Origin: Deltaproteobacteria bacterium
Lineage (GTDB): Bacteria > Desulfobacterota > Desulfomonilia > UBA1062
Reading direction: 5' to 3'
Assembly (NCBI GenBank): GCA_018436855.1
Contig: JAHDKO010000034.1
Coordinates: 42,119-106,118, forward strand
Length of the DNA stretch: 64,000 nucleotides
The first letter of the stretch is position 1. Each line of letters opens with the position of its first letter. The position numbers and the translations under genes were made by a program. The notes under the pieces are model-generated. The model saw only the letters and a program-made list of their open reading frames with translations. It had not been told where the DNA came from and made no database searches. Shown in pieces: positions 27,208 to 37,120 of the stretch.

Positions 27208-28355
27208 AGGGCTATTTCGGAGAGTTCGGCGGCCGGTACGTGCCGGAGACGCTGCTCCCTGCCTTGCAGGAGCTTGAGGACGAGTTTTCAGCCGCGTGGG
27301 AAGACCGTGGGTTCCGGGACGAGTTCGCCGGCTGCTTAAGGGATTATGTGGGAAGGCCCAGCCCCCTGACCCATGCGCGCAGGCTCTCTGAGCACCTGGG
27401 CATCGAGGTTTGGCTCAAGCGGGAGGACCTGAACCACACCGGCTCCCACAAGATCAACAACGCCATCGGCCAGATCCTCCTGGCACGGCGGATGGGCAAG
27501 GAAAGGATCATCGCCGAGACCGGGGCAGGCCAGCACGGGGTCGCCACGGCAACCGCCTGCGCGCTGTTCGGGCTCTCCTGCGCCGTGTACATGGGCGCCC
27601 GGGACATCGAACGGCAGCACATGAACGTGGAGCGCATGCGGCTCCTGGGCGCGGAGGTGGTCGCGGTGCCCACGGGCACCGCGACCCTGAAGGACGCGAC
27701 CAGCGAGGCCATCCGCGACTGGGTGACCAACGTGGACACCACCTACTACCTCCTGGGCTCGGCTGTCGGGCCCCATCCCTATCCGACCCTGGTGAGGGAG
27801 TTTCAGCGTATTATCGGCGAGGAGGCCAGGGGGCAGATCCTGGAGAAGACCGGCACGCTTCCCCGTGCCGTGATCGCCTGCGTGGGCGGGGGAAGCAACG
27901 CCATCGGCATATTCTCAGGCTTCATGAACGACCCGGTGGAGCTCATCGGGGTCGAGGCCTACGGCGATGCGAACGGCCGTCACGGCGCCAGCATTCACTT
28001 CGGTTCCCCAGGAGTCCTGCACGGAGCCTTGTCGTATCTGCTGCAGGACCGTGACGGCCAGGTGCTGGACACCCATTCGGTTGCGGCCGGGCTCGATTAT
28101 CCAGGCGTGGGGCCGGAGCACAGCTTTCTCTCGGCAACCCGCAGGGCCCGGTACGAGCTGGTGGACGACCGGCATGCCCTTGATGCCTTCAGGCTCCTGA
28201 ACCGCCTGGAAGGGATCGCGCCCGCCCTGGAGAGCGCCCATGCGATCGGATTTCTCGGACAGTATGCGCCCGATCACGAGGGAGCCACGGTGCTGGTGAA
28301 TCTTTCCGGCCGGGGGGACAAGGACCTGCACACGGTTTTACAGGAGGGGTTATGA
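27204..28355 (+). CDS. trpB: Tryptophan synthase beta subunit
   Basis: 383 residues. PLP enzyme that joins indole and serine. PLP lysine in [30 protein letters not shown], the phosphate cradle [12 protein letters not shown], and [13 protein letters not shown] at the C terminus. A standard TrpB1, which fits its pairing with TrpA. ATGA overlap with trpA. Confidence 0.97.
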   Translation: MKGYFGEFGGRYVPETLLPALQELEDEFSAAWEDRGFRDEFAGCLRDYVGRPSPLTHARRLSEHLGIEVWLKREDLNHTGSHKINNAIGQILLARRMGKERIIAETGAGQHGVATATACALFGLSCAVYMGARDIERQHMNVERMRLLGAEVVAVPTGTATLKDATSEAIRDWVTNVDTTYYLLGSAVGPHPYPTLVREFQRIIGEEARGQILEKTGTLPRAVIACVGGGSNAIGIFSGFMNDPVELIGVEAYGDANGRHGASIHFGSPGVLHGALSYLLQDRDGQVLDTHSVAAGLDYPGVGPEHSFLSATRRARYELVDDRHALDAFRLLNRLEGIAPALESAHAIGFLGQYAPDHEGATVLVNLSGRGDKDLHTVLQEGL

Positions 28356-29131
28356 TTGCGGAAGCGATACGGACGAGCAAAAAGGCGGTCATTCCCTATG
28401 TGACGGCGGGGCTGCCCGATCTGGACGCCACGGGAGAGATCATCCGGGCGCTCGGCGATGCCGGCGCGGCGGCCATCGAGATCGGGATCCCCTTTTCCGA
28501 CCCCATGGCGGACGGCCCGGTGCTTCAGAAGGCCTCCCATCTGGCCCTGAAGGCAGGCTTTACCCTGAACGGCCTTCTGTCCAGGCTGGGAAAATGGAGC
28601 TCCTCGGTGAGCGCCCCGCTGATCGTCATGTCGTACATCAACCCCCTCATGCGCGGCGGAATGAGAGAGACTCTCGTCCGGCTCAGGGACACCGGGATAC
28701 AGGGCGTCATCATCCCGGACCTGTCCTGTGATGCCTCGGGCATCCATGAAATGTGCCGGGATATCGGCATGGATCTCATCAGGCTCGTGGCCCCCACCAC
28801 GACCGAAGAGCGGAGGCGGGAGGTCGTGTCCCAGTGCAGCGGCTTCGTGTACGCGGTCACAATCAAGGGGGTGACCGGCGCAAGGTCGAGCCTGCCTCCA
28901 GAGGTGCGCCGGCAGGTGCAGGACATCAGGTCCCTCGCGGATCTGCCCGTATGCGCGGGGTTCGGCGTATCCACCGCGGGCCAGGTCGAAGACATGCTCT
29001 CCTTTGCCGACGGGGTGATCGTGGGCAGCCATCTCATGGCCAGGGTTATGGAGTCGCCCGACCCTGTGGCTGCGGCAGGGGAGACCTTCCGTGCCCTTCT
29101 CAAAAAGGAGTCTTCTTGTATCGAGGCTTGA
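28352..29131 (+). CDS. trpA: Tryptophan synthase alpha subunit
   Basis: 259 residues. Splits indole-3-glycerol phosphate to indole and glyceraldehyde-3-phosphate. Catalytic Glu and Asp in [16 protein letters not shown], then [18 protein letters not shown] and [16 protein letters not shown]. Last gene of the operon. A small hairpin (29136-29155, arms TTGCCCTT and GAGGGGCAA-like, loop GATC) follows without a T-run. Confidence 0.95.
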   Translation: MIAEAIRTSKKAVIPYVTAGLPDLDATGEIIRALGDAGAAAIEIGIPFSDPMADGPVLQKASHLALKAGFTLNGLLSRLGKWSSSVSAPLIVMSYINPLMRGGMRETLVRLRDTGIQGVIIPDLSCDASGIHEMCRDIGMDLIRLVAPTTTEERRREVVSQCSGFVYAVTIKGVTGARSSLPPEVRRQVQDIRSLADLPVCAGFGVSTAGQVEDMLSFADGVIVGSHLMARVMESPDPVAAAGETFRALLKKESSCIEA

Positions 29132-29244
29132 GTTTTTGCCCTTGATCAGGGGCAAGGTGTGATTCTCTTTGCCGGAATTGACCAGTCAGCCTGAGCAATC
29201 GAAAGAAAGGTTCATGCAACCCGAGACGCGGGACCTCCGAGCAA

Positions 29245-30915
29245 TCAAAGAGATTCTTCAGGGCTCTTGAAAAGGTGTTTCTGGAAAAAGCCTCTTCCAT
29301 AGAGTGTACCGGAAATAAATTCTCTGTCCCCTTGCAGCTTATCAAACAGGGTAGGACCGTAGTAATGCAAGATATCACTGGGGTCATATCCCATGATTTC
29401 AAGCATAGTGGGAAAAATCTGAAACTGGCTTGCCCGGTTATGGTTCCCGGCAAGGTTGTCGCCAAAACACCCGAGTATTTCGGAGGTCTTGCTATCCATG
29501 GGGAAAAGAATGACCGGCACCGATGCCTGGCTGCAGGGAGGATTTTTCCCCACACAGTGTGTTGCCGGCAGGGTCTCGTATTCCTCAATGCTTTGGCCGT
29601 GATCGGAGGTATAGACCACCAGAACGTTTTTCCCGCGAAGTGTCGGCAGCAGTTGTTTGAAGAACCCATCTACAGACCAGATGACTGCATTATAGTAGCT
29701 GTTGAGAATTACTTCGAGGCTATGCTCCTTTACATCTTTTATTGTCGGGGCGAATATCTTATCTGTATGCGGATAGCTGTTTTCATAGTTGAAATGACAC
29801 CCGTACTTAATGACGTATATGAAGCTCGATTCTTGGGATTGGATGATCTCGTCGATAAGATCTATCATTTTGTAATCGATTTCATAATTCTGTATCCCGG
29901 CATTGTCTTTTCGAACATAGTAATACTTGTCAATCGAATCCAGGTCGTTTTCTCCAATCCACTCATATGGTTTTCCCCAGGAATTGGGGCCGTCCAAAAT
30001 ATACGTTCTATATCCAGCCTGCCTGGCATACTGAAATATGTTCGGCTGACTCAAAGTCTTGTATTCCTTATCCGGCAACTGATCGATTCGGATGCCTGTC
30101 TCCAAGACTATGTGCGTGGTCGAACTGCAATTCGTGCTTGCACATGCAACCCCGAAATTAATGAATTCATTGGCAATGCTCTTCAGATAAGGCGTAGTGT
30201 CGACAGGGTAGCCATTGGTACTCAACATGTCTCCCCGGACACTCTCGTCAATGATGAAAATTATGTGTTTCACAAAAGGGTCGCTTGAAGGCTCCATGTA
30301 GGGCTCTGCTCTCCGGCCCAGGGGTATGTCGTGATACTTGGCGACAAGCGAGAGGATGGGAACTTCATAAGCCGCCGGAAAATTGGAGATCTCTCCGAGG
30401 GTCCGGACATTGATCGCATAAACGGGAATAACAGCCAGGATGGGCACGATTACGGCGTAGGTGCCGATCTTGGGCAGGAGTTTCCTGTGACAAACTTCGA
30501 CAGCCAGAACAAAGAACACAGCGATGGCAACCGGCCATATGCAGTAGGGCAAAAAAGTCTGGATGCTCTCATCCGTGTATGGCAAGCCATACACGGATAC
30601 AGCCATTTTGGCGTCATAGAATGTATATCCATACCCGTTGACTCTTTTATAACCCAAATACAGTCCGATGGAAGAGAAGCTGATCACGTATGAAGAATAG
30701 CGCACGAATCTGTTTCTGGACATGTACAGCACCGACAACCCGGCTATCGCTCCCAAATAAGCAAGGACATAGAATGCGGTCTTGGGTATGCCGTGATAGA
30801 CATAGAGGCGTTTTATCAGATGAATAATGCTCGATGGGCCGTCACCTATCCATGCATACGTTGCTAATAACAGAGCATAGAAAAACAGAACCCTGATCGC
30901 GAACGTATTCTTCAC
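29245..30915 (-). CDS. Sulfatase-fold membrane transferase, phosphoethanolamine-transferase-like
   Basis: 556 residues. About five N-terminal membrane helices (residues 5-180) precede a periplasmic alkaline-phosphatase-fold domain. Metal-site motifs are IIFIIDESVRGDML (about 225) and VVYTSDHGQSIEE (about 455), as in EptA/OpgE-type enzymes. These move phosphoethanolamine, or a similar group, onto lipid A, LPS core or glycans. The acceptor cannot be predicted. GTG start preceded by GAAGGAGG. It lies at the edge of the polysaccharide cluster and is more AT-rich than the trp genes. Confidence 0.75.
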   Translation of the reverse strand: MKNTFAIRVLFFYALLLATYAWIGDGPSSIIHLIKRLYVYHGIPKTAFYVLAYLGAIAGLSVLYMSRNRFVRYSSYVISFSSIGLYLGYKRVNGYGYTFYDAKMAVSVYGLPYTDESIQTFLPYCIWPVAIAVFFVLAVEVCHRKLLPKIGTYAVIVPILAVIPVYAINVRTLGEISNFPAAYEVPILSLVAKYHDIPLGRRAEPYMEPSSDPFVKHIIFIIDESVRGDMLSTNGYPVDTTPYLKSIANEFINFGVACASTNCSSTTHIVLETGIRIDQLPDKEYKTLSQPNIFQYARQAGYRTYILDGPNSWGKPYEWIGENDLDSIDKYYYVRKDNAGIQNYEIDYKMIDLIDEIIQSQESSFIYVIKYGCHFNYENSYPHTDKIFAPTIKDVKEHSLEVILNSYYNAVIWSVDGFFKQLLPTLRGKNVLVVYTSDHGQSIEEYETLPATHCVGKNPPCSQASVPVILFPMDSKTSEILGCFGDNLAGNHNRASQFQIFPTMLEIMGYDPSDILHYYGPTLFDKLQGDREFISGTLYGRGFFQKHLFKSPEESL

Positions 30916-31095
30916 TGATGCCTCCTTCGATTATTATTACACTGTCACTTCACTGCTATACTGGCCATATTGAATATCACATGGTGCTGCAATCCGTACA
31001 GACCAATTCCGCAATGATTCCTGTTCGGTGAAGTGTACGTGGTCTGATTGAATCAGCTTGATTCTTCCTGGTGGCCCGGGGTACAGAAACTCATA

Positions 31096-32022
31096 ATGAG
31101 ATTCATTTGGCGCAACCTCCCGGTTTTTTTTATCTGGCTTGTGGGCTTGAGCATGCTCAACAATTCGCTCCACCACATCAGCCCTCCTGTCGAAAGCGTC
31201 AGACTCCTCTCTTTCTTTTCGCTCGCAGCGGCGTTGGTTCTTTTATGGTACGCCTGCAGAAAGGATTATGGAGATGACCGGATGCTCAAGCCGTTCGTCG
31301 CCTGGGCGGTTATTCTGGCAGGTCTGTATCTCACACCTTTCATGCACGGGCTTTCCCTGCCGCTTGATGAGAGTACCCAGCGCCTGTGGTATGAGCTCAG
31401 CGCCCTTGCCCAGTTCGCGATTCTCTTAGTGCACGGCAGAACCTGGCTGGCTCGGTGGGACTGGGTTTGGGTGTTCGGAGTGACGCTGGCATTCGGAGCG
31501 ATACTCGAAAATGGGGGGATCGTTCTCGGATTTTTCTCGGAGCCTGGATATCTGCTCTATTTTCCAGGGCTTCCTGCTCCCGTGGCAACAACTCTCGGCT
31601 GGGTGAACGTTCTGTACTGCGCTTTTTTCGCGGTGGAAAAGCTGCTGCCCCCCATGCCTGCCGTAGCAAAGGGGCTGATATGCGCCCTGATCGGCCTCTC
31701 GCTGGACATCCCCTTTGACCCGGTGGCCACCCGGCTCGGGTGGTGGGTGTGGGACCCGTCGCTGAGCGCAAAGATCTGGGACGTCCCGATGGTCAACTTC
31801 ATCGCCTGGTTCTGGGCGCTCTTTCCCTATGGAACGGCCTACTATTGGGTGAGGCAATGGAAAAACTACGGGGAGGGAAGGAAGGTGCTCTTGTTGGTGG
31901 GAAGCTTTCCGGTGATCCTGATGGTGGAGTTTCTGGGGGTTGTAGCCAGTCTGTCCCTCGCGGGAGACAGGAAAAGTCTTTTTATTTTTGAGAGGTTCTT
32001 CAGCTCTCTCGGCCTGATGTGA
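31096..32022 (+). CDS. Multi-pass membrane protein, DUF422/carotenoid-synthesis-like
   Basis: 308 residues with about seven to eight membrane helices. The C-terminal pattern LDIPFDPVATRLGWWVWDPS then VPMVNFIAWFWALFPYG resembles the DUF422/CruF family (Asp-Pro-val-...-W-W, then P-x-x-NF-x-x-W). CruF is a carotenoid 1',2'-hydratase; other members have unknown function, and no carotenoid pathway is visible beyond the CrtI-like gene at 54 kb. A TTG at 31048 could extend the N terminus by 16 residues. It overlaps the convergent glycosyltransferase by 23 bases. Confidence 0.6.
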   Translation: MRFIWRNLPVFFIWLVGLSMLNNSLHHISPPVESVRLLSFFSLAAALVLLWYACRKDYGDDRMLKPFVAWAVILAGLYLTPFMHGLSLPLDESTQRLWYELSALAQFAILLVHGRTWLARWDWVWVFGVTLAFGAILENGGIVLGFFSEPGYLLYFPGLPAPVATTLGWVNVLYCAFFAVEKLLPPMPAVAKGLICALIGLSLDIPFDPVATRLGWWVWDPSLSAKIWDVPMVNFIAWFWALFPYGTAYYWVRQWKNYGEGRKVLLLVGSFPVILMVEFLGVVASLSLAGDRKSLFIFERFFSSLGLM

Positions 32023-33145
32023 GGTTCCGGTAGAGATCCTCGTATCTTTTGATCATGGCCTGAAGGTTGTAGTGCTCCATGATGCGATTCCTGGCGCGTT
32101 CACCCATGGCCCTGCGGGAATCCGGCCCTGCCTCCAGCAGCCTCTGCCACGCAGCGCACAAGGCCTCAGGATCCCTCTTCGGTACTACGAATCCCGTATC
32201 CCCCACCAGGAGAGCCGAGTCTCCCGCATCGGTGACCACGCAGGGGATGCCCGTTGCCATGGCCTCGCCGATCGCGTTGGGCAGGCCTTCGCTGATCGAA
32301 GATGATGAAGCGATGTCCAGTGCGTTGAGGACCCGGGGGATATCATCCCTGTGTCCCATGAGATGGATATTCCGGATTTTTTCCATGACGCCCAAGTGGG
32401 ATGAAATTTCCGGGCTGCCCTCGGTCACCCCTTTTCCTGCGAGAATGAAGTGAACCGCTGAATTTTTCTGTGAAAGCAGCGACGCTGCGCGGAAAAAGGT
32501 CGCATGGTCCTTCATGAGATCGTACCGGTTCACGAGCCCGATGACAGGGGCATCTTCAGGAATCCCGAGCCGGGCCCGGATATACTGCCCGGATGATGCA
32601 TCCGGCCGGTATATGGCGGTATCAAACCCGTTTGCGATGACATCCCACTTCCTGGGAGAGTATCCCAGAGAGGCATGGAAATCCCTTCCTGCCAGCGAGT
32701 TGAAGACAACGGCGTCGGGAATGGAGGAAAACAGGGCGCCTGCCCTCACAGTCCAGCGATATACCATGCCGTATCCGGCGAGGTCCATGTCGGTGCAGCG
32801 GATATTCCAGACAAGGCACCTTCTGCGCGAAACCGCAAGACCCAGGAGGTTGGCGTGATACATCCAGCATTGGATGATATCCGGCTGAAAGTGCCTGATA
32901 ATTCCTGCGAGCTTCATCACTCCGCGGGGGTCAGGCACACCCTTTTTCATGGAGAGGGCCTGGACGTGCACTCCAAGATCCCTGATTTTATCACCGAGGG
33001 AGCCGATGGTTGTCAGAGACACCACATGGTTGTCGAATTCCCTGGAAATGGACCGCACGAGCCTCAAGAGATTCATCTCTGCCCCGCCCACCTCCAGGGT
33101 TGATATGACGTGGAGTATCTTGAGCTTTGTTTTTGCTGTTTTCAT
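32000..33145 (-). CDS. Glycosyltransferase family 4
   Basis: 381 residues, GT-B fold. N-terminal LEVGGAEMNLLRLVRSI and the C-terminal nucleotide-sugar site ISEGLPNAIGEAMATGIPCVVTD with the E-x7-E retaining signature. Cytoplasmic, adding a sugar to a lipid-linked glycan; donor and acceptor unknown. Last gene of the long minus-strand polysaccharide operon, seven bases after the asnB-like gene. Confidence 0.85.
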   Translation of the reverse strand: MKTAKTKLKILHVISTLEVGGAEMNLLRLVRSISREFDNHVVSLTTIGSLGDKIRDLGVHVQALSMKKGVPDPRGVMKLAGIIRHFQPDIIQCWMYHANLLGLAVSRRRCLVWNIRCTDMDLAGYGMVYRWTVRAGALFSSIPDAVVFNSLAGRDFHASLGYSPRKWDVIANGFDTAIYRPDASSGQYIRARLGIPEDAPVIGLVNRYDLMKDHATFFRAASLLSQKNSAVHFILAGKGVTEGSPEISSHLGVMEKIRNIHLMGHRDDIPRVLNALDIASSSSISEGLPNAIGEAMATGIPCVVTDAGDSALLVGDTGFVVPKRDPEALCAAWQRLLEAGPDSRRAMGERARNRIMEHYNLQAMIKRYEDLYRNLTSGRES

Positions 33146-33151
33146 TGGCAG

Positions 33152-35059
33152 TTACATGCCGTAGCGCTCTCTCCACATCATGAACACGAGCAGAAGCCAG
33201 ATGCGGTCAACGGCAATTGACCCTCTCCCCCGTTCAAATTCCGAGACGGTATTCGCGACCAGGTCCGGATCCAGATACGTCTGTGCACGCAGGGCATCGC
33301 GGTTCAGGTACCCGTGAATCATATCCATGAGGTCATCATGCAGCCAAGTGTAGATGGGCACGGCAAAGCCTTGTTTCGGCCTCATGAACAGCTCCTCGGG
33401 GAGATATCTCCTCAGAAGCTGCTTGAGAATATATTTGGTTTCGCCGTCACGGTATTTCATGCGGAGAGGAAGGGCTCGTGCAAATTCCACGATCCGATGG
33501 TCCAGGAAGGGGTCTCTGCCCTCCAGGCTGTTGTACATGGTTGCCCGATCCACCTTGGTGAGGATGTCTTCCGGCAGGTAGTGCTCCAGATCCCAGGTCA
33601 TCATTGCATCGAGGAGGTTCGTACAGGAGAGGTCAAGCGGCGGGCGAGGGTCCTCGTATCCCCCGGTCAGTCCGGCGACCTCGGGGGGCAGCCAGTATCC
33701 CACGGCGTAAGGGTATGCGCCCCGGGCACTGCCGTTCCAGTGGGAAAGAACCGCCTCGAATTTCCGCATCCGGTCTTTGATGGCAGGCAGCCGCAGCCTT
33801 GGGCATGCCTGGGACAGTGAGGCCGCCCTGTCGCTTCCCCAAAGGCCCAGCATCCTGCCAGCGGCACGGGGAAGGAATGAGGGAAGGTGCCTGGTGAACT
33901 TTTCCAAGGTGTTCATGACCCAGTAGCGGTGATAACCGCAGAACAGCTCGTCTCCACCGTCTGCAGACAGACTCACCTTGACGTGCTGCCGGGTGATTCT
34001 GGACACGATGGTGGTGGGTATTCCCGAAATATCTCCGAAGGGCTCGTCATAAATATCCGGCCACAAGGGAAGAATCTCTTTTGCGTGCTCAGGGGTGACG
34101 ATCTCTTCGGTGTGCTCGGTGCCGAGGTGCTTGGCGATACGCCTTGCCCACACCGATTCGTCATAATTCTTTTCATGAAACCCGATGGTGAAGGTTCTAA
34201 TGGGGTGAGCCGTGTGCCTGGCCAGGATGGCGGTTACCAGCGAGGAATCGATGCCGCCGGAGAGAAAAACCCCCACGGGCACATCCGCAATGAGCCTCTT
34301 GGAGAAGGCGTCGGTCATGATCTCCTCGAGCCGGTCGATAAGCAGGGTTTCATCATTGGAGGGTTCGGCCGGCGGATTGAAGCCGGCACAGGACCAATAG
34401 CAATGGTCACGTATCGTACCGCCGGCAAGAACGGTAAGCCGGTGACCCGGTTCGAGCTTGCGGACATGGCGGAAGATCGAGCGCGGTGCGCTGATGTAAC
34501 CATAATGGAGAAATTCACCCAGTGCGGCCCGATCGATCTCCAGCCGGCCGTCGAGTCCGGCATGCAGGGCCTTGAGTTCGGATGCGAAGGCGAAGGCCCC
34601 GTTGTGACTGTAGTAGTAAAGAGGTTTGATGCCTACGCGGTCGCGATACAGGTGCAGGATTTGCTCTGAAGCATCCCAGATCGCGAAGGCGAACATGCCG
34701 TTCAGCCGGTGGACGCACCCAGTCCCCCACTGGCAGAAGGCCTTGAGCACCACTTCGGTATCGGAGAAACTTTCAAAGGTGTGCCCAAAACCCTCCAGTT
34801 CGCTGCGGAGTTCGCGGAAGTTGTAGGTCTCCCCGTTATAGCAGATGGTGTGGCGGCCTGCGGTCATGGGCTGATGGCCTGCTTTGCTGAGGTCGATGAT
34901 GCTCAGGCGCCGGTGTCCCATGGCCAGCCCGGCTTTCTCATCAACGAAGAGGCCGGCATTGTCCGGCCCGCCCCGGGCAAGCGTGTCGCGCATGGCCATG
35001 CACCTGCGTGACAGCGCGTCAGGGTTTCCACCCGTCCAGATTCCGGCTATACGGCACAT
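33152..35059 (-). CDS. AsnB-type glutamine amidotransferase, copy 1
   Basis: 635 residues. N-terminal class II glutaminase with Cys2 (MCRIAGIW) and a C-terminal asparagine synthetase domain with the ATP P-loop (GVFLSGGIDSSLVTA). The common HRGPD motif reads RGGPD here and the third residue is Arg instead of Gly. In polysaccharide loci such proteins may amidate a carboxylated sugar or nucleotide-sugar instead of aspartate. Adjacent to a second, diverged copy. Confidence 0.85.
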   Translation of the reverse strand: MCRIAGIWTGGNPDALSRRCMAMRDTLARGGPDNAGLFVDEKAGLAMGHRRLSIIDLSKAGHQPMTAGRHTICYNGETYNFRELRSELEGFGHTFESFSDTEVVLKAFCQWGTGCVHRLNGMFAFAIWDASEQILHLYRDRVGIKPLYYYSHNGAFAFASELKALHAGLDGRLEIDRAALGEFLHYGYISAPRSIFRHVRKLEPGHRLTVLAGGTIRDHCYWSCAGFNPPAEPSNDETLLIDRLEEIMTDAFSKRLIADVPVGVFLSGGIDSSLVTAILARHTAHPIRTFTIGFHEKNYDESVWARRIAKHLGTEHTEEIVTPEHAKEILPLWPDIYDEPFGDISGIPTTIVSRITRQHVKVSLSADGGDELFCGYHRYWVMNTLEKFTRHLPSFLPRAAGRMLGLWGSDRAASLSQACPRLRLPAIKDRMRKFEAVLSHWNGSARGAYPYAVGYWLPPEVAGLTGGYEDPRPPLDLSCTNLLDAMMTWDLEHYLPEDILTKVDRATMYNSLEGRDPFLDHRIVEFARALPLRMKYRDGETKYILKQLLRRYLPEELFMRPKQGFAVPIYTWLHDDLMDMIHGYLNRDALRAQTYLDPDLVANTVSEFERGRGSIAVDRIWLLLVFMMWRERYGM

Positions 35060-35083
35060 GGGATGTGAGCAGGGCTCTTTGTG

Positions 35084-37048
35084 CTAAGAGTTATCATTAC
35101 TTGGGTTCATAGGTTCTTGCGCGGCGTTCCATGCCTGGAACATGAGCACATCCCAGAGCGGATACTGCCAGTTGTTCTGACCGGAAAGGTGCTCGTGCCA
35201 CTTTGCTCGAATGGGGCCGGGACGGAAGAAGCCCTCCTGCCTCAGGCGGGTTTCGTCCAGCAGGCTTTCCGCCCATTCGCGAAGCGGACCTCTCAGCCAC
35301 AGGTCAATGGGTACGCCGAAGCCCATTTTCGGTCTCTCCAGCATCTTTCTCGGAACATATCGGTAGAGAATCCGGCGCAAGGCCCATTTGCTCTGGCTTG
35401 AACGTATTTTCATGGACAGAGGCAGGCGCCAGGCGAATTCCACGACCCGGTGATCGAGAAGGGGGATGCGCGTCTCCAGGGAAACGGCCATGGCGGCCCG
35501 GTCCACCTTGACCAGGATATCGTCCGGCAGGTAAGTCGTCTGATCGAGATACATCATACGATGCTCGTGCGTGTCGCAATCAAGCCACTGCTCAGGATCG
35601 TTCATTGCGGTATCCGGCTCTCTGCCGTGCAGAACTACCGAATCGGGGTCATGCCAGTGAGACATCAAGCTCAGGTAGAGTGTTTCGAATGTGCAGGTAC
35701 CCAGAGACCTGGCCAGGTTGTGTAACGTTGACCCGGGATTTTTGCCTTGGCGGAACCGTTTGGGCATTGCGGGCTGCAGAAACGCGTATATACGATCCCA
35801 ATGGGAAGCCGGCAGCATGGTGACCGCTCTGGCCATACTCCTGCGAAGAGCGTCCGGAAAAAGGCTGATACGGCGAAACAGTTTCATCGCCCTGAAATAC
35901 CGGTTGTAGCCTCCGAAGAGCTCATCGCCGCCATCACCCGACAGGCTTACGGTCACGTGCCGTCGTGCAAGCTCTGAAACGAGAAATGTCGGGATCTGGG
36001 ACGAATCGGAGAAAGGTTCGTCGTAAATTGCCGGCAGCATCGGTATGACATCTCGGCATTCTTTCGGGGTGACGTAGAGTTCGGTGTGTTCGGTGCCCAG
36101 ATGGCGGGCGACTGCCCGGGCGTGTTCCGCCTCATTATAGATTTCTTCATGGAAGCCGATGGTGAAGGTTTTTACCGGCTGGGAGGATTGTGCCTGCATG
36201 AGCGCTACGATCAAGGATGAGTCGAGCCCTCCCGAGAGAAACGCGCCCAGGGGGACATCCGCCAGCATTTGTGCCTTGACCGCTTTTTTCAGAATGACCT
36301 CGAGCTCATCGATTGCCTCGCGCTCGTCACCGCGGAAAGGGTCTGCAAGTCCTGCCAGAGCCGCGCGCTTTGACGACCAGTAGGATACCGGGCGGACTTC
36401 ATCACCTGGAGATGCCAGTGTGAAAAAGGTGCCCGGGGGTACTTTGAATATGCCCTCGTAAATACTCCAAGGAGCGGGAATGTAGTTGTGGCGCATGAAC
36501 AGGGCCAGGGCATCCCTGTTTACCGCGGCGTTGAAGCCGCGGAACACCCGCAGTGATTTCAGCTCGGACGCGAAGACGAACGACGAGCCTATCGTGCCAT
36601 AATAAAGCGGTTTCTCTCCCATTCTGTCGCGTGCAAGGGTGAGTGTGCGATTTTTCCGATCCCAGAGTGCGAAAGCGAACATGCCGGCGATTTCATCCAG
36701 TGTACGTTCGATGCCCCAGGCATCGACAGCGGCAAGGAGCGTTTCCGTATCGGAGTGGCCGCGCCAGGCCATGGACTGTAGCTTCTCCCGCATCTCGAGA
36801 TGATTGTAGATTTCGCCGTTGAATACGATCACATATCTGCCCGAAGCCGATATCATGGGCTGATGCCCGGCAGCACTCAGGTCAATGATTGAAAGCCGCC
36901 GGTGGACGAGTGCAATGCCGGCTGATTCATCTGCCCAGACTCCGCCGTCATCCGGTCCGCGATGGACAAGGGTGTCGCCCATAATCCGGGCCCTGGGGAA
37001 TATCTCAGGGCATCCCGGAGGTTCTATGAAACCGGCAATACCACACAT
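35084..37048 (-). CDS. AsnB-type glutamine amidotransferase, copy 2
   Basis: 654 residues. Class II glutaminase with MCGIAGF (Cys2) and HRGPDDGG, then the synthetase domain with GAFLSGGLDSSLIVA and SLSGDGGDELFGGYNRY. All canonical AsnB motifs are intact, unlike copy 1. It sits between copy 1 and a methyltransferase. Aspartate amidation is possible, but its place in a polysaccharide operon makes sugar amidation likely. Confidence 0.87.
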   Translation of the reverse strand: MCGIAGFIEPPGCPEIFPRARIMGDTLVHRGPDDGGVWADESAGIALVHRRLSIIDLSAAGHQPMISASGRYVIVFNGEIYNHLEMREKLQSMAWRGHSDTETLLAAVDAWGIERTLDEIAGMFAFALWDRKNRTLTLARDRMGEKPLYYGTIGSSFVFASELKSLRVFRGFNAAVNRDALALFMRHNYIPAPWSIYEGIFKVPPGTFFTLASPGDEVRPVSYWSSKRAALAGLADPFRGDEREAIDELEVILKKAVKAQMLADVPLGAFLSGGLDSSLIVALMQAQSSQPVKTFTIGFHEEIYNEAEHARAVARHLGTEHTELYVTPKECRDVIPMLPAIYDEPFSDSSQIPTFLVSELARRHVTVSLSGDGGDELFGGYNRYFRAMKLFRRISLFPDALRRSMARAVTMLPASHWDRIYAFLQPAMPKRFRQGKNPGSTLHNLARSLGTCTFETLYLSLMSHWHDPDSVVLHGREPDTAMNDPEQWLDCDTHEHRMMYLDQTTYLPDDILVKVDRAAMAVSLETRIPLLDHRVVEFAWRLPLSMKIRSSQSKWALRRILYRYVPRKMLERPKMGFGVPIDLWLRGPLREWAESLLDETRLRQEGFFRPGPIRAKWHEHLSGQNNWQYPLWDVLMFQAWNAAQEPMNPSNDNS

Positions 37049-37120
37049 ATGCTTCCCGATGGTTTATTCATGGCCAAGAGGTTCGATCAAAAGCTGTTTT
37101 CCAGATAGATCAGTCATTGG

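Noticed and set aside
29136..29155. Possible terminator after trpA
   Set aside because: The hairpin is short and there is no T-run, so it was not listed as a terminator.
31044..31056. Palindrome CTGATTGAATCAG before the DUF422-like gene
   Set aside because: Only 6-bp arms; this could easily occur by chance.
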